A stretch of 64,000 nt of DNA from Lampris incognitus (taxonomy: Eukaryota; Chordata; Actinopteri; Lampriformes; Lampridae). The notes under the pieces were generated by a model. That model was not told where the DNA came from and searched no databases. It saw only the letters and a program-made list of their open reading frames with translations. The position numbers were made by a program, and so were the translations under genes. The stretch lies in assembly GCF_029633865.1 (NCBI RefSeq), contig NC_079219.1:51746974-51810973 (forward strand), read 5' to 3'. Positions 1-10,186 of this stretch are shown here, one piece after another (position 1 is the first letter of the stretch; every line of letters starts with the position of its first letter).

Positions 1-525
1 AATGAATCACATTCATCATTTCGGCCTAAGTATTTTTCAGTTAATAGACTTTTAACACGATCCAACAGATGGTCACATATTACACCCATTTCAACTCTGC
101 ACTGGCTTCCTGTTAATCTTAGAGTTCATTTTAAAATCTTAGCGCTCACTTGTAGAGCCCTACATGGTCAGGCTCCCCACTGCATCATGGACCGTCTGCA
201 CCCCCCCCCCCACACACACACACCCACACCCACACCATGAGCCAAGCTCTTGGCTCCTCTAACCAAGGTCTTCCAACTGTCCATCATACACGTTTTAAGA
301 CTCGAGGAGATCATGCTTTTCACTCAGCAGCAACTAAGCTTTGGAATAGTCTCCAAATAAGTCTGAAGTCTGTGGACTCTTCAAAAACCCCACCTGTTCA
401 GACAGGCATTTAGGTACCAGTTATGCTTTAACTTGTGTTCATCCCTGTTGCCTCTAGTGTGTTTTATCTTGACCGTGAAGCTGTTACGATTGCGTCTGTG
501 AAAGGTGCTATATAAATAAACCTTA
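1..525 (+). mobile_element. L2-type LINE, 3' end fragment
   Basis: Translation of the + strand around 100-180 gives an LHWLPV..R.HFKIL..TCRALHG-like stretch. Around 290-350 it gives R-T-x-F-K-T-R-G-D-HAFHSAATKLWNSL. Both are typical of the C-terminal end of L2/CR1-group reverse transcriptase ORFs in fish. The fragment ends near 505-525 with a GGTGCTATATAAATAAA-like tail, the usual L2 3' end. A C-rich/CA-rich run at 199-235 and stop codons break the reading frame. The 5' part lies outside the window, so total length is unknown. Confidence 0.7.
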
Positions 526-3518
526 CTTAATATTTGCATTGGTTATTCTTTGACAAGCTCGAAAACCGATGAATCGAAACTTTCAATAGAAGCTGCATGC
601 TGCAAAGTGCAGTATGTATGAGGTATATAATAACTTGTGCCTTGAACATTGTTCACAGCCACTCCTCAAAACAAGGGAGTGTCAGGGTTGTGCCGGAACT
701 GTTGGAGGGATTGTTACAAAGGGTTGGGATAAGAACTGACAACCTAGGGTTAGGACTCAAATGAAAAATGCCACAGAAATGCCATTGCATTATTAAAAGG
801 CTTGATCTGTGACTTTTTCCTCACTATATAAATGGTGGTATATTTACATACATAAGAGTTTACGTTATAGATGCATAATAAGCATCGTGTCTTTTTCCAA
901 CAACGGTAATTGAAAATATGGGTTTGTTTTATTCCAATCTTTTCAACCATTAGCGGTGTGAACACGCCTTTTACAGCATCGGAAAACGTTTCCGATGTGG
1001 GGAGATGGCGGCGCGAACTCACGTTTGGAGCGGCTTCACCCGGTACCGACTATGCCGTGTCTTTGTCCATGTCTACGTCTAAGTTTGTGTACTCGTGTGG
1101 AGTTTTTAAATTGGCTTTGGCTGGGAGAGCTGGCGTTGGATCGGCTGAGGGAGCCTGGTCTGGTGCGTCCGGTGGGCCCAGGGACCATGGCCCTGCTCGG
1201 AGCTGCGCCCAAGAGGAAGCACCAAGGGCGGTCTGACAGGACGCGGAAGCAGGGCAGGCTAAGCTAACTGCTAGCCCATGCAGACCGGCAGTTCCGACAG
1301 TCATGCTGGCTAGTGTTTGTTCTCTGGACAGTGGAATTTTTGGTCTGTGTTGTTAACTGTGTTCGTTTTTTTTTTTTGGTGGTGTCCTTTATGGAAATTT
1401 TGGATATGTGTTTTTATCTTTTGTGTTGCACTGCTGTGGGTTGGGTAAAACAACATTTTGTTTCTTTTGTATACGCAAGTGCATGACAGAAATGACAAAT
1501 TGTTCCCGATTCCTGATTAGAAACTCAGATTTAGTTGTTTTTTTAGTGTTAGTCATTGTATTAAGAGACCTGTCAATCAATCTGGGAGGGACGGCAGCTT
1601 CCAATCCCTTGGTTTGTATTTTTGTATCGGGGCGACTGTTTGGTTTACATTTGAATTTAGGATTGTACCTTTAAGTCTGACAGCTTTCTGACAGCTAAAG
1701 AGGATTTACACTCAACAACAAAGCACAAAAACAACAAAGCACATAAGAACCTTACAAGGTTGCAATTTGGTGTAAAAGAAGAGATATAGAAAATGCATTA
1801 GTTAATGTTTTTAAGAGAACAGGCCTTTAGGACAGCTTCTTGAACAAGGAGTTGCACTGTGCAGACTTCCTGGTCCAAAAATGAATTTGCATATTGGTGA
1901 TATTCTGAACCCTTTTCCCTAAAGCGCCATCAGTTCCCCTCTTAGCATTTTTACATGTTGAAAAAAACCCAGAAAAATCTGCATCAACATTTGTGGTAAT
2001 ATTCCTGAGGGCAAATAGCATTAAAGTTTTGTACCAGTAACCAATAGGAGCCTTATGAAAGTATGCGTTTACACATCAGGATGTAAAAAAACAATGCAAA
2101 GATTTAAACAATGCATAGAGCCAATTAGCTTGCTATCAAGGTCATTGAGAACTGGTGCGCTCAAAATATCCGTCCTGAAGACACAATGACGCCTGTTTTC
2201 TTACTACCCCCCCACCCCAAAAGCCCAATACACTTGTGTATGGCGAAACTGCTCTATGATATTGCCTCAGCTCCCTGCCCCCAATTCCCCATTGTGTTGC
2301 AGTCTGTTCCAACAATGAAATTTGTGCATTGGTAACCATGGAGGCAGTTAGCTTCATTAGCTGCAGGAGAACATTAAGCCAGGTCTGCTGTGAGCCATTG
2401 TCATGGCGAAGCTCTGTTTCCTCCCCACACCTGAGTGTGTGTTTGTCTTGTAATCCAAGACAACGGGGAGGATCTGAACAAACAAGGGCGCTGACACACA
2501 CACACACACACACACATCACTAACGGCAGAGGTGAAAATAAAACTGAAAGAATTCATTCATTGTGGCCAAGAGATGGTTTTCATTTAGACTCGCATTATA
2601 TTTAAGGTGTTTTGGTGGGTTTTACCCACACAAATACAATGAGGAGTAACTGCAACAGTTGAATGATCTCAAATTCCATTATCATCAATAATACAAGAAA
2701 ACAGGGTATGATGCTATTGCCCTGACACTAGGCTTATCTGCCACCATCTGACTGCCATGATCTTCAAAGTCATGATTATGACAAGGGGAACTTGGCTATG
2801 TGAGCTTGGTTGAATCAAGCAAAAACAAAAACAAAACAAAAAAGCAAGAAGTTCTTCAAAATTTTAACTTTACTGTTAGAGGTGCAGAAAGGGAACGGAG
2901 GTACCACATACTCATTTGCTGCCCCTTGAACCTTTGAGCCACTGCCCTTGACAGCTTCCACCCAAGCTGGTTAGCAACAGATATACAAAACCTCAAGTGC
3001 ATCTTATTTCCAGTTATTTCCAGAAGTTATCTGGCGATCAGACACAAACATTATCATTGACTGCATGAAATAATCTGTGATGGTGGCCAACATGTTGGTG
3101 GAACTAATCAACACATGAAGGAAATCGAGCTTTGGACAAAGAAAATACAACCTATGACAGTTATCACAACTAAATATTGCAAATTAAGAACTAAACACAT
3201 ACCTTTTCCCCAGATGTTAAATGTTACGAATCTGAGAAGGGGCACATGGGATGGGTGCGAGTACTGCCGGCCCATTCCTCCTTCAGTCATCGGCCCCCCC
3301 ATGTTTTACAGAGCACTTCTCACCAAGCGGTAGGGAAGCCCGGCAAAAACCACAGGTCTGACCTTTCTGTACACCATCAGTGCCAGACAAAAATTACATG
3401 CAAATGAAAATATGGGGGCATTTCCACCTTCTTGCACCTCCAGGTCTACCTATTTCCCTTTTCAATGATGTCATAACTTCATTTTGCCCATTTTTATTTG
3501 CACACATACTTGAAAGAG

Positions 3519-3567
<49 letters not shown>

Positions 3568-5178
3568 AAGTCCTACTTACATTATACAGGTCACTGCTGG
3601 CCTTTAAACATTACTATCACTTCCACATTGTACACGTACATGTAGGTCTTGCACTTACGATTTTTTACATGGGGGAAGACTAAAATGAGACATGAAACTA
3701 CAGACATTTCAAAGGAAACATTAAATCATACACGTTTTAATTTCAGGAACAGACTTGAGAGAGCTTCATCCCTGCCACAGCTAGTGACCGTCTCTTCTAA
3801 AGGAATCACATTAGTCAAGCAGTAACTACCCCCGTATGGAAAAGAAAGATTTACCAGGTAAAATGCTTTGTGAATCTAATATGAGGCATGACTTTGTAGA
3901 CAAACGATGTTTAGTAAACGGGCCTAGTTGTAGGCAACCGAGAACTACTCCACCCAGGAAGCCAGTTAAGTTCGTGCAGCTTTGCAGGATGCAATGAACT
4001 GCACGTCACCCCAAACTCTAAGGCTGCCTGGGGCTCACACGTTTGGTGGTGTTGTTGTGCACCAGCTCCTGCAGAGATGCTAACAGCTGTCTAGCAGTGC
4101 ACGGCACAGAGGTGACTGCGACACATAAAAGCCCCACTGAACTTCTAGGAAATGGTCCCATCTCTCTCTCTCCTTCGGGGTAAAGTGTGAATACACAGCA
4201 ACATGCGGTTGTAGATGCAACTACAAACTTCCGGTTTGTTGTGCTGTTTTTTTTCTAACAAGGGGGGGGGGGGCAGCACCAAGATTACCTGAATTGCTTC
4301 TGCTTGCTGGAATGCCTACTTGTACTATACAAATTCTCAATATGTGAATACTTAGTTGACAATTGAAAGGCTTGATTGTTGTTGACTCCAATTTATTTGC
4401 CACAAAACAAAATATTTTACCTTTAATTGTTCAATTCCACATGAAGCCATACAGTGGTCTGGTGTGGGGTTATAACTGATTTTGTGATTTCTATCACTGG
4501 CTGCTTACAGATATAGTTGTGATTATGAAGTTGGATTAATGCAACAACTGAAACTCAAGTTATTATATTAGTACCAAAGGTTTGGTGCATGATATTCCAT
4601 CACAATGAAAATGTACCAGGAGCCACAGTGCTGTTCACCCACATTTAGTCACTTAGAGCATTTCACCACGTGAAAGTCCTTGTATTTGCAAAACTTACAT
4701 GACTGTGAATGAAAGTTGATTCACGGGTGCTGAATCATTACATACTCTTGCTGGGTGCAGCATTACCAAGTCTTGAATGTGCTCACTCTTCTCCACAAGT
4801 CCTCAACTAAACAAACCTCAATATTTTCCTAACCAGGAAGCTACACTCATGCAAATCCGCCCCTCCCGTCCAGTCCTGTTAGACAAGCTTTGAGTGTCCA
4901 TAACAGAGGAGAAAGGAGCAAGTTAGGAATATACTCTATGGAAATTGGCTTCATGACTGCATGAAAAATTGGACCCCTCCTTATGGCTTTGGCTTAACAT
5001 TCCAGCCTAAGGTAATCTAAGGTCTTCAGCAGAGCTCTGGTCTCATACTTCCGGCATGACTCCCAAATTGCAAAACGGTGCTGCAAGAGTGGAACTGTAT
5101 ATGCCAGAAAAAACTGGATAACCAGAATCAGAAGGGAAATTTCCATCAAATGTGTGGTACATAACCATTTTAGTTTGC
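526..5178. other. Gene-free interval left of mcl1
   Basis: No ORF here has recognisable homology or plausible exon structure. The stretch holds a short (AC)n at 2494-2516, a longer (CA)n at 3520-3565 and a G-run at 4262-4273. The rest is AT-rich unique-looking sequence. Short ORFs overlapping the CA repeats are repeat translations. Confidence 0.6.
3520..3565. repeat. (CA)n microsatellite
   Basis: About 23 uninterrupted CA units. Confidence 0.95.
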
Positions 5179-5184
5179 TTTATT
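5179..5184 (-). terminator. Possible mcl1 poly(A) signal
   Basis: TTTATT on the + strand reads AATAAA on the minus strand, 172 bp past the mcl1 stop codon. It is the nearest canonical hexamer downstream of the gene. Fish mcl1 3' UTRs can be longer, so a more distal site is possible. Confidence 0.3.
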
Positions 5185-5355
5185 TAGAAAAATATAGTTT
5201 TACATTAAATAAAAGCTATGGAGAATAACCCATTATCTTCCAGCCATCAGATCTCAAAATAAAGCGCAAGCTGAGATCTTATTCGGAGGGGAGAGAAAAA
5301 AAATCCGCTGTCCTTGATTTGACAAAATACAGACAAGTCTCTGAGTCCAAAAGGT

Positions 5356-6621
5356 TCACCTGATCAACAGGGCGAGAGTTGCCCCAATACCAGCAAATCC
5401 TGCAAAGGCCATGAGCGTGTTCCTCACTGAAGACTCCGGGTCTGCCACCTGAAAGAAGTCCACGAAGCCATTCTAAGAGCAAGGGGGAAAGAAAAGGGGT
5501 CGTTAGAGGGAAATCCGCGTGAAAAAAGATGACTAACATTGCTTGACACGTGGTCTGCGTCGCACAATGGACTAGTTATGCAACAGGCACTTGCATCCTG
5601 TTGCGTAAACAAGTGACTCACCCATGAGTTGGCTTTGACTAGCCAGTCCCGTTGGTCAGTGAGCAGATACGAAGAGATCTCTTGGCCCACCAGCTGAACG
5701 CAGTGGTCCATGCCCCTTTCTTTCAGGTGCTGACACACAACTGCCCCGAAGGCCACTAAACTGGCGATGCGGCCCCAGTTGGTGGTCCCGTCGCTGAATA
5801 GGCTCTCCGCTACTGAGGAGACGACGCTCATGTCGTCCCCTCGGTCATCCAGCCCGAGTTTGTTGATCATACCTAAAAGTGAACGCAGGGTCAGTACTCG
5901 CCCCGTCTCCAACCGCACCTTGCTCCGTTCTTTGCAAAAACACAACTACAGACATTTCACAAAGGCAGGATGTGCAAACGAACCAATCTGACAGCCAAGC
6001 CGAGACAACACAGTTTAAAAGTTGAGTGCGCATTACTGTTATTACGGTAAAGTGTACTTTCAAACCGGCGCAAACCACATTGCACGGAACAAGCCGAGTC
6101 TAGCCAAGAAGATAACTCCTACCATTGTATGCGTATCGGTGCTTATCGAGAACGTCCTCCACAACCCTTTTCATTGTCGACAGAGCCTTGTCCCGCGTCC
6201 ACCGCGGGTGAGAAAGTCCCGTAAATCCTCTGAAAAAAGTGTCCAGCAGTTGCCTTGTGTCGTTCTCCAACGCCTCGTCCCCCGCCGGGCAAACGGACAC
6301 GTCGACCTCGCTGTACGACTGCAGCTCCGGGGTGCACGGCAGCGAGCCGCCGCCGTCTTCGCCCGTATCGCCCAGCACGGTTTTGGCCATGTTACTGGGC
6401 GCCGTCACTCCCAGCACTTTGGGCCGAGCCGGCGAGCCGCCGTTTAAGTTAACGAGGGAAGCCGTGGACGAGACCAGCTGCATCTGCGAGGAAGTGTTCC
6501 CAGAGCCGTAGTGCATGGGCGCCTCGACGACCCCATTTTGCGGAAGATACTTAAAACAGCTCCCTATGGCTCCGGCTGCGAAGGAGGCCTGTTTAGACCG
6601 CGTCGTGGAGATGATATTCAT
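5356..6621 (-). CDS. mcl1: Mcl1, anti-apoptotic BCL2-family protein (3 exons, 288 aa)
   Basis: Mcl1 sequesters BH3-only proteins, Bak and Bax at the outer mitochondrial membrane. Coding exons read on the minus strand: 6621-6123, 5872-5622 and 5472-5356 (stop TGA 5358-5356). Introns are GT-AG and phases join correctly (phase 1, then 0), giving 867 nt. The N-terminal ~140 residues are the long low-conservation region typical of Mcl1. A BH3 helix lies at about 146-161 (ALSTMKRVVEDVLDKH). BH1 is at about 193-210 with SDGTTNWGRIASLVAFGA. BH2 spans the exon 2/3 junction (RDWLVKANSW, then NGFVDFF). A C-terminal anchor lies at about 266-286, ending ALLIR. The human protein is 350 aa; fish forms are shorter, so this length is normal. 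The start is the ATG opening the exon-1 frame. Teleosts often keep mcl1a and mcl1b, and I cannot say which this is. Confidence 0.95.
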
Positions 6622-6960
6622 CTTAGCTTTACCTTAGTTGTTACGCCCGAATCTTAAAAAAAAAAATTTAAGACGTATTACGGGGTTTAAGCGCTAGCTT
6701 GTTTGAGACAAAAAGCTAGCCTCTATAATGACGGGACACGAACGCCATTGCAGACCAGACTGTAGGGGAAGGGACGGGGCGGACGGTAGACAACGTTAAA
6801 TCCGTGTGGGCGGAACCACGGCTGCGCACGTACGACGGAAGTGACGTAGTGGAAACTACCGCCTGTCTGCGAAACACGGGAGCGCGTCGCTGTGGTGGAA
6901 ATGAAAAACCTGGCGCGTACAGTAAGTGATGATGTGCAGCGGAATGGCTATGGCTCGGAA
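6622..6960 (-). promoter_or_regulatory. Putative mcl1 5' UTR and promoter
   Basis: This sequence lies directly upstream of the mcl1 ATG. It contains CG-rich patches, a CRE-like TGACGTAG at 6842-6849 and a 13-A run near 6656. No clear TATA box sits at a convincing distance. The nearest mobile element begins about 720 bp from the ATG (7342), so the proximal promoter must fit in this interval. The assignment is positional. Confidence 0.45.
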
Positions 6961-7922
6961 ATAACGCGACATCAATTTGTGCTTCCCGTCGCTATTTTAA
7001 TAAATACCCCGTTGTTCGTTCGTTTGTTTTTTCGGGCATGCCGCGATTGAATTGGGCGCCTATTTGATCTGATTCCAAGCCCCGGCTTCACACGCAGGAA
7101 CCTGTGTCCAGCATTGCTTGATCGTGAATTGAACGTTATTCTCAGAAGAAAGTGGACAAACGTTCAACTCTGCGCTTCCCTCACCCGGATTTTCGAGCAC
7201 GCGTAAAGATCGTGACTCTGCTCCCCCGCGCTGTTGACTAGCGCCATATCTGACTTGCTGTACAGCCAGCCACCAGAGTCGCGCTTCAGTACAACTGCTG
7301 CTAATTAAGTGTGTTGATGCGTACTCAGTAACCCAGGTAAGGTTGAACCGGTTCATCTGGGCACAACGTTCATTGAGAGAAAGGGTTCATCGCTCATCTA
7401 AGTGACCTCTTCAGTCTGAACTGACTGCAGGTGTCCCCGACCGTATAAACAACCCAGTTGCGTAACAACCGAAAACAACGATCGGTTTCCTGTGCAAATT
7501 ACCGTGACCATTAACTAGAGTTGAGCTGGTCATATGTACTAGTCACAGAGGATTGGGGAATAGTTGCAATCAGCGTTGTAAGATGGCTACAGATGTACTC
7601 TTCTACTACCCCCCCCCCGTTCAGGGATGGTCGTTCCCTCTTCACATAGATGGCATCTTTGACTCCCCGTTCAAACCAGCGTTCCTCCCTATCAAGGATG
7701 TGCACGTCCTCATCCTTGAAAGAGTGGCCGCTGGCCTGTGGATGGTGTAGACTGCGGAGTCCTGGCCTGGCGTGTTAGCTCTCCTGTGTTGTGTCATCCT
7801 CTTGGCCAGCGTCTGTTTGGTTTCCCCGCTGTATAAATCCCGGCAATCCTCCCGGCACGTAACAGTGTGCACCATATTGCAGTTTGTGCCAGGGGACCCG
7901 GTCCTTGGGTGGACCAATTTCT

Positions 7923-8465
7923 TATCCATCCATTATCCAAACCGCTTATCCTGCTCTTAGGGGATGCTGGAGCCTATCCCAGCGGTCATTAGGCGGCAGG
8001 TGGGGAGACACCCTGGACAGGCTGCCAGTCCATCACAGGCCGAGACACACACACACACACACAGACATTCACATCTAGGGATAAATTAGTACGGCCACAG
8101 CAAGAAGGTCCTGGGACCGAGCCCCGGGGTAGTCAAACCTAGGGGGTCGTCCCGGGTCGTCTTCTGTGTGGAGTTTGCATGTTCTCCCCGTGTCTTGGTG
8201 GGTTTCCTCCGAGTGCTCCAGTTTCCTCCCACAGTCCAAAGACATGCAGGTCAGTGAATCGGCCGTACTAATTATATATTAAGATTTTTTTTTTGGCATT
8301 TTCCGCCTTTATTAGATAGCGATAGTCGAGAGAGACAGGAAAGGCCGGAGAGAGAGAGGGGGTGACATGCAGCAAAGGATTCGGATTCGAACCCAGGCCG
8401 CTGCGGTAAGGACTCGGCCTTATGTGGTACGCGCTCTACCAGGTGAGCCACTGGGACACCCCCAG
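7923..8465. mobile_element. Composite SINE insertion with 16-bp target site duplication
   Basis: The insert is flanked by perfect copies of GGGTGGACCAATTTCT (7907-7922 and 8466-8481). Removing it restores the Penelope-like sequence. It contains three blocks. 7923-8090 is the 3' part of a tRNA-type SINE in minus orientation. 8094-8275 is the head part of the same family in plus orientation (GGACCGAGCCCC, a degenerate B box). 8280-8463 is a different tRNA-derived SINE in minus orientation, with a gene-side related copy at 28247-28424. Confidence 0.75.
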
Positions 8466-9708
8466 GGGTGGACCAATTTCTGGCGCAGCCTAATATGGGG
8501 TTTGAAAGCAACTGAGATGCGGTGTTTGGAAAATATGCATCTCAACTGTTCCGACACCCCCGCCACATACTACAGAACTGGTTTACGCTTAGGCAGCTGG
8601 GGTCCTTCTCCTCTCGTGGATCGGCTGGTGCACTGTTTGGGCGTCTTCCTGGCTTTGACAAACATCCAGTTAGGATAACCACACTTAACCAGGGCCTGTT
8701 TAATGTGGGTTTCTCCCCTTCCCCGGCTGCTGTGTCAGTGGGGCCATTGTCAGCTCGGTGGTACAGCATCCTGATGACTCCTAGTTTGTGCTCCAGTGGA
8801 TGATGAGAGTCAAACCTTAAGTACTGATCAGTATGTGTTGGTTTACGGTAAACGTCACCAACCAAATGTCCCCCATCACCAGTTGCAATTTCAGTGTAGG
8901 AAGGCTAACCTCTTTTTTCACATCCTCCCTGGTGAACTTGATGTGGGTGTCCACAGAGTTAATGTGGTCGGTGAAATGTGGCACATCCTGAGATTTCATT
9001 TTAACCCAGGTGTCGTCAACAAATCTGAACCAATGGCTTGGTGGTGTCCCTGGATAGGACATCACAGCCCTCTTTTCCACTTCCTCCATAGACAAGTTGG
9101 CCACTACAGGTGAGACTAGGGAACCCATAGCACACCCATGCTATATGTGAAGTACGTGGACTGAAGACACAGCTTCAGGAGCAGAGTTACTTGGTCAGTG
9201 TTAAGGGTGGTCCTATTGCTAAGGGTGGGGTCGTTTTGCAATTTCATATGGACTACCTCCACTGCTTCATCAGCAGGAACACACATGAAGAGAGACTTAT
9301 CATAAGAGACCATTGTTTCATCCCTCTCCATAATGATGTCCCTCACCTTGTCCACAACATCCATAGTGTTCTGAATGTGATGTTCATTACTGTCGACCAA
9401 CAAGTTAGAATAGATGCCAGAAACTTAAGAGATGTTACAGGTCTCTGATGTAGTCATACAAACAATAGGGCGTAATGGCACATCCTGTTTATGTATCTTA
9501 GGTAACCCATACAGACTAGGTGTAGCTTCCCCTGAGTATGATCTGTGGTACAAAATTCTGTCAATAGCGTTGTCCTGTTCTAACAGCTTCAGACAACTTG
9601 TTACCTTTTTCTTGTGACCACCGCCTGGATCTCGTTTCAGGGGCTCATAAGTATTCATGTTGCTGAGTCACATCATGCCTTTCTCATGATAGTCTGTCTG
9701 GTTTAATA

Positions 9709-10118
9709 GACCCTTTTATGACCTACGTCACGCATAGTATGCGCACGCATTTTGGCAGCAAAAGAGGCAACCTGTCCATCTCCAGTCAATGCAGGGTGCA
9801 AGTGGATTTTTGATCGACTGATATTTACATTTATAAAATGTCATCTTGTTGTGTTGTGGGTTGCCAGGGCAGGTCTAGCAAAACTAAAAGGTATTAATTT
9901 CTGCCGCATTGCATCGGGGCCGCTCAATGCAAACAGGCGAAGATTGTGGCTACAAGCGATAAAACAAGCGGACTGGACCTAAGACATCATTAAAGTAAGT
10001 TAATTCTGTTTTTGTTAACTTTCCCCCCTTTTTCTCCCCAGTCGTTACCATTTTTTGCTGCCAAAATGCGCGCGCATACTAAATCACGTGACCACCGTTT
10101 ACCAACTATAAAAGGGTC
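9709..10118. mobile_element. Non-autonomous DNA transposon (MITE) with long terminal inverted repeats
   Basis: The left end (9709-9763, GACCCTTTTATGACC... to TTTTGGCAGCAAAA) and right end (10053-10118, TTTTGCTGCCAAAATGCG... to ATAAAAGGGTC) are imperfect inverted repeats of about 55-65 bp. They surround roughly 290 bp without coding potential. No transposase is present and I could not see an unambiguous target duplication. It lies inside the Penelope-like element, near its 5' side. Confidence 0.6.
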
Positions 10119-10186
10119 ACACAACAAGAGTGACGAGACCTTTCTCTCAGTTTAACGTTTTGTGTCCAGATGAACCGATTCAACTT

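Larger units (their letters stand above)
7342..10186 (-). mobile_element. Penelope-like retroelement with GIY-YIG endonuclease, decayed
   Basis: On the minus strand, broken frames give reverse transcriptase then endonuclease in the order of endonuclease-bearing Penelope-like elements. RT pieces run from about 9658 to 8560: an LYGLPKIHK motif near 9510, MGSLVSPVVANL near 9120, the catalytic-type RFVDDTW near 9030, and VYRKPTHTDQYLRFDSHHP near 8830. The GIY-YIG part is at about 7890-7640 (CRDLYSGETKQTLAKRM). Non-coding terminal sequence occupies 7570-7342. The outer ends (7342-7384 and 10139-10186) are inverted copies of each other. Frameshifts, stops and two nested insertions (7923-8465 and about 9709-10118) make it non-functional. 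It sits 720 bp upstream of the mcl1 ATG. The Neptune/Poseidon group is likely but not proven. Confidence 0.8.

Noticed and set aside
5424-5945. 173-aa minus-strand ORF taken as a single exon of mcl1
   Set aside because: Both ends read into introns; the conserved protein needs splicing at 5872 and 5622.
8280-8463. tRNA-like sequences with A and B boxes (also at 16970, 28247, 29669, 47170 and 58013)
   Set aside because: They belong to dispersed SINE families with tails and target duplications; none folds convincingly as a functional tRNA.
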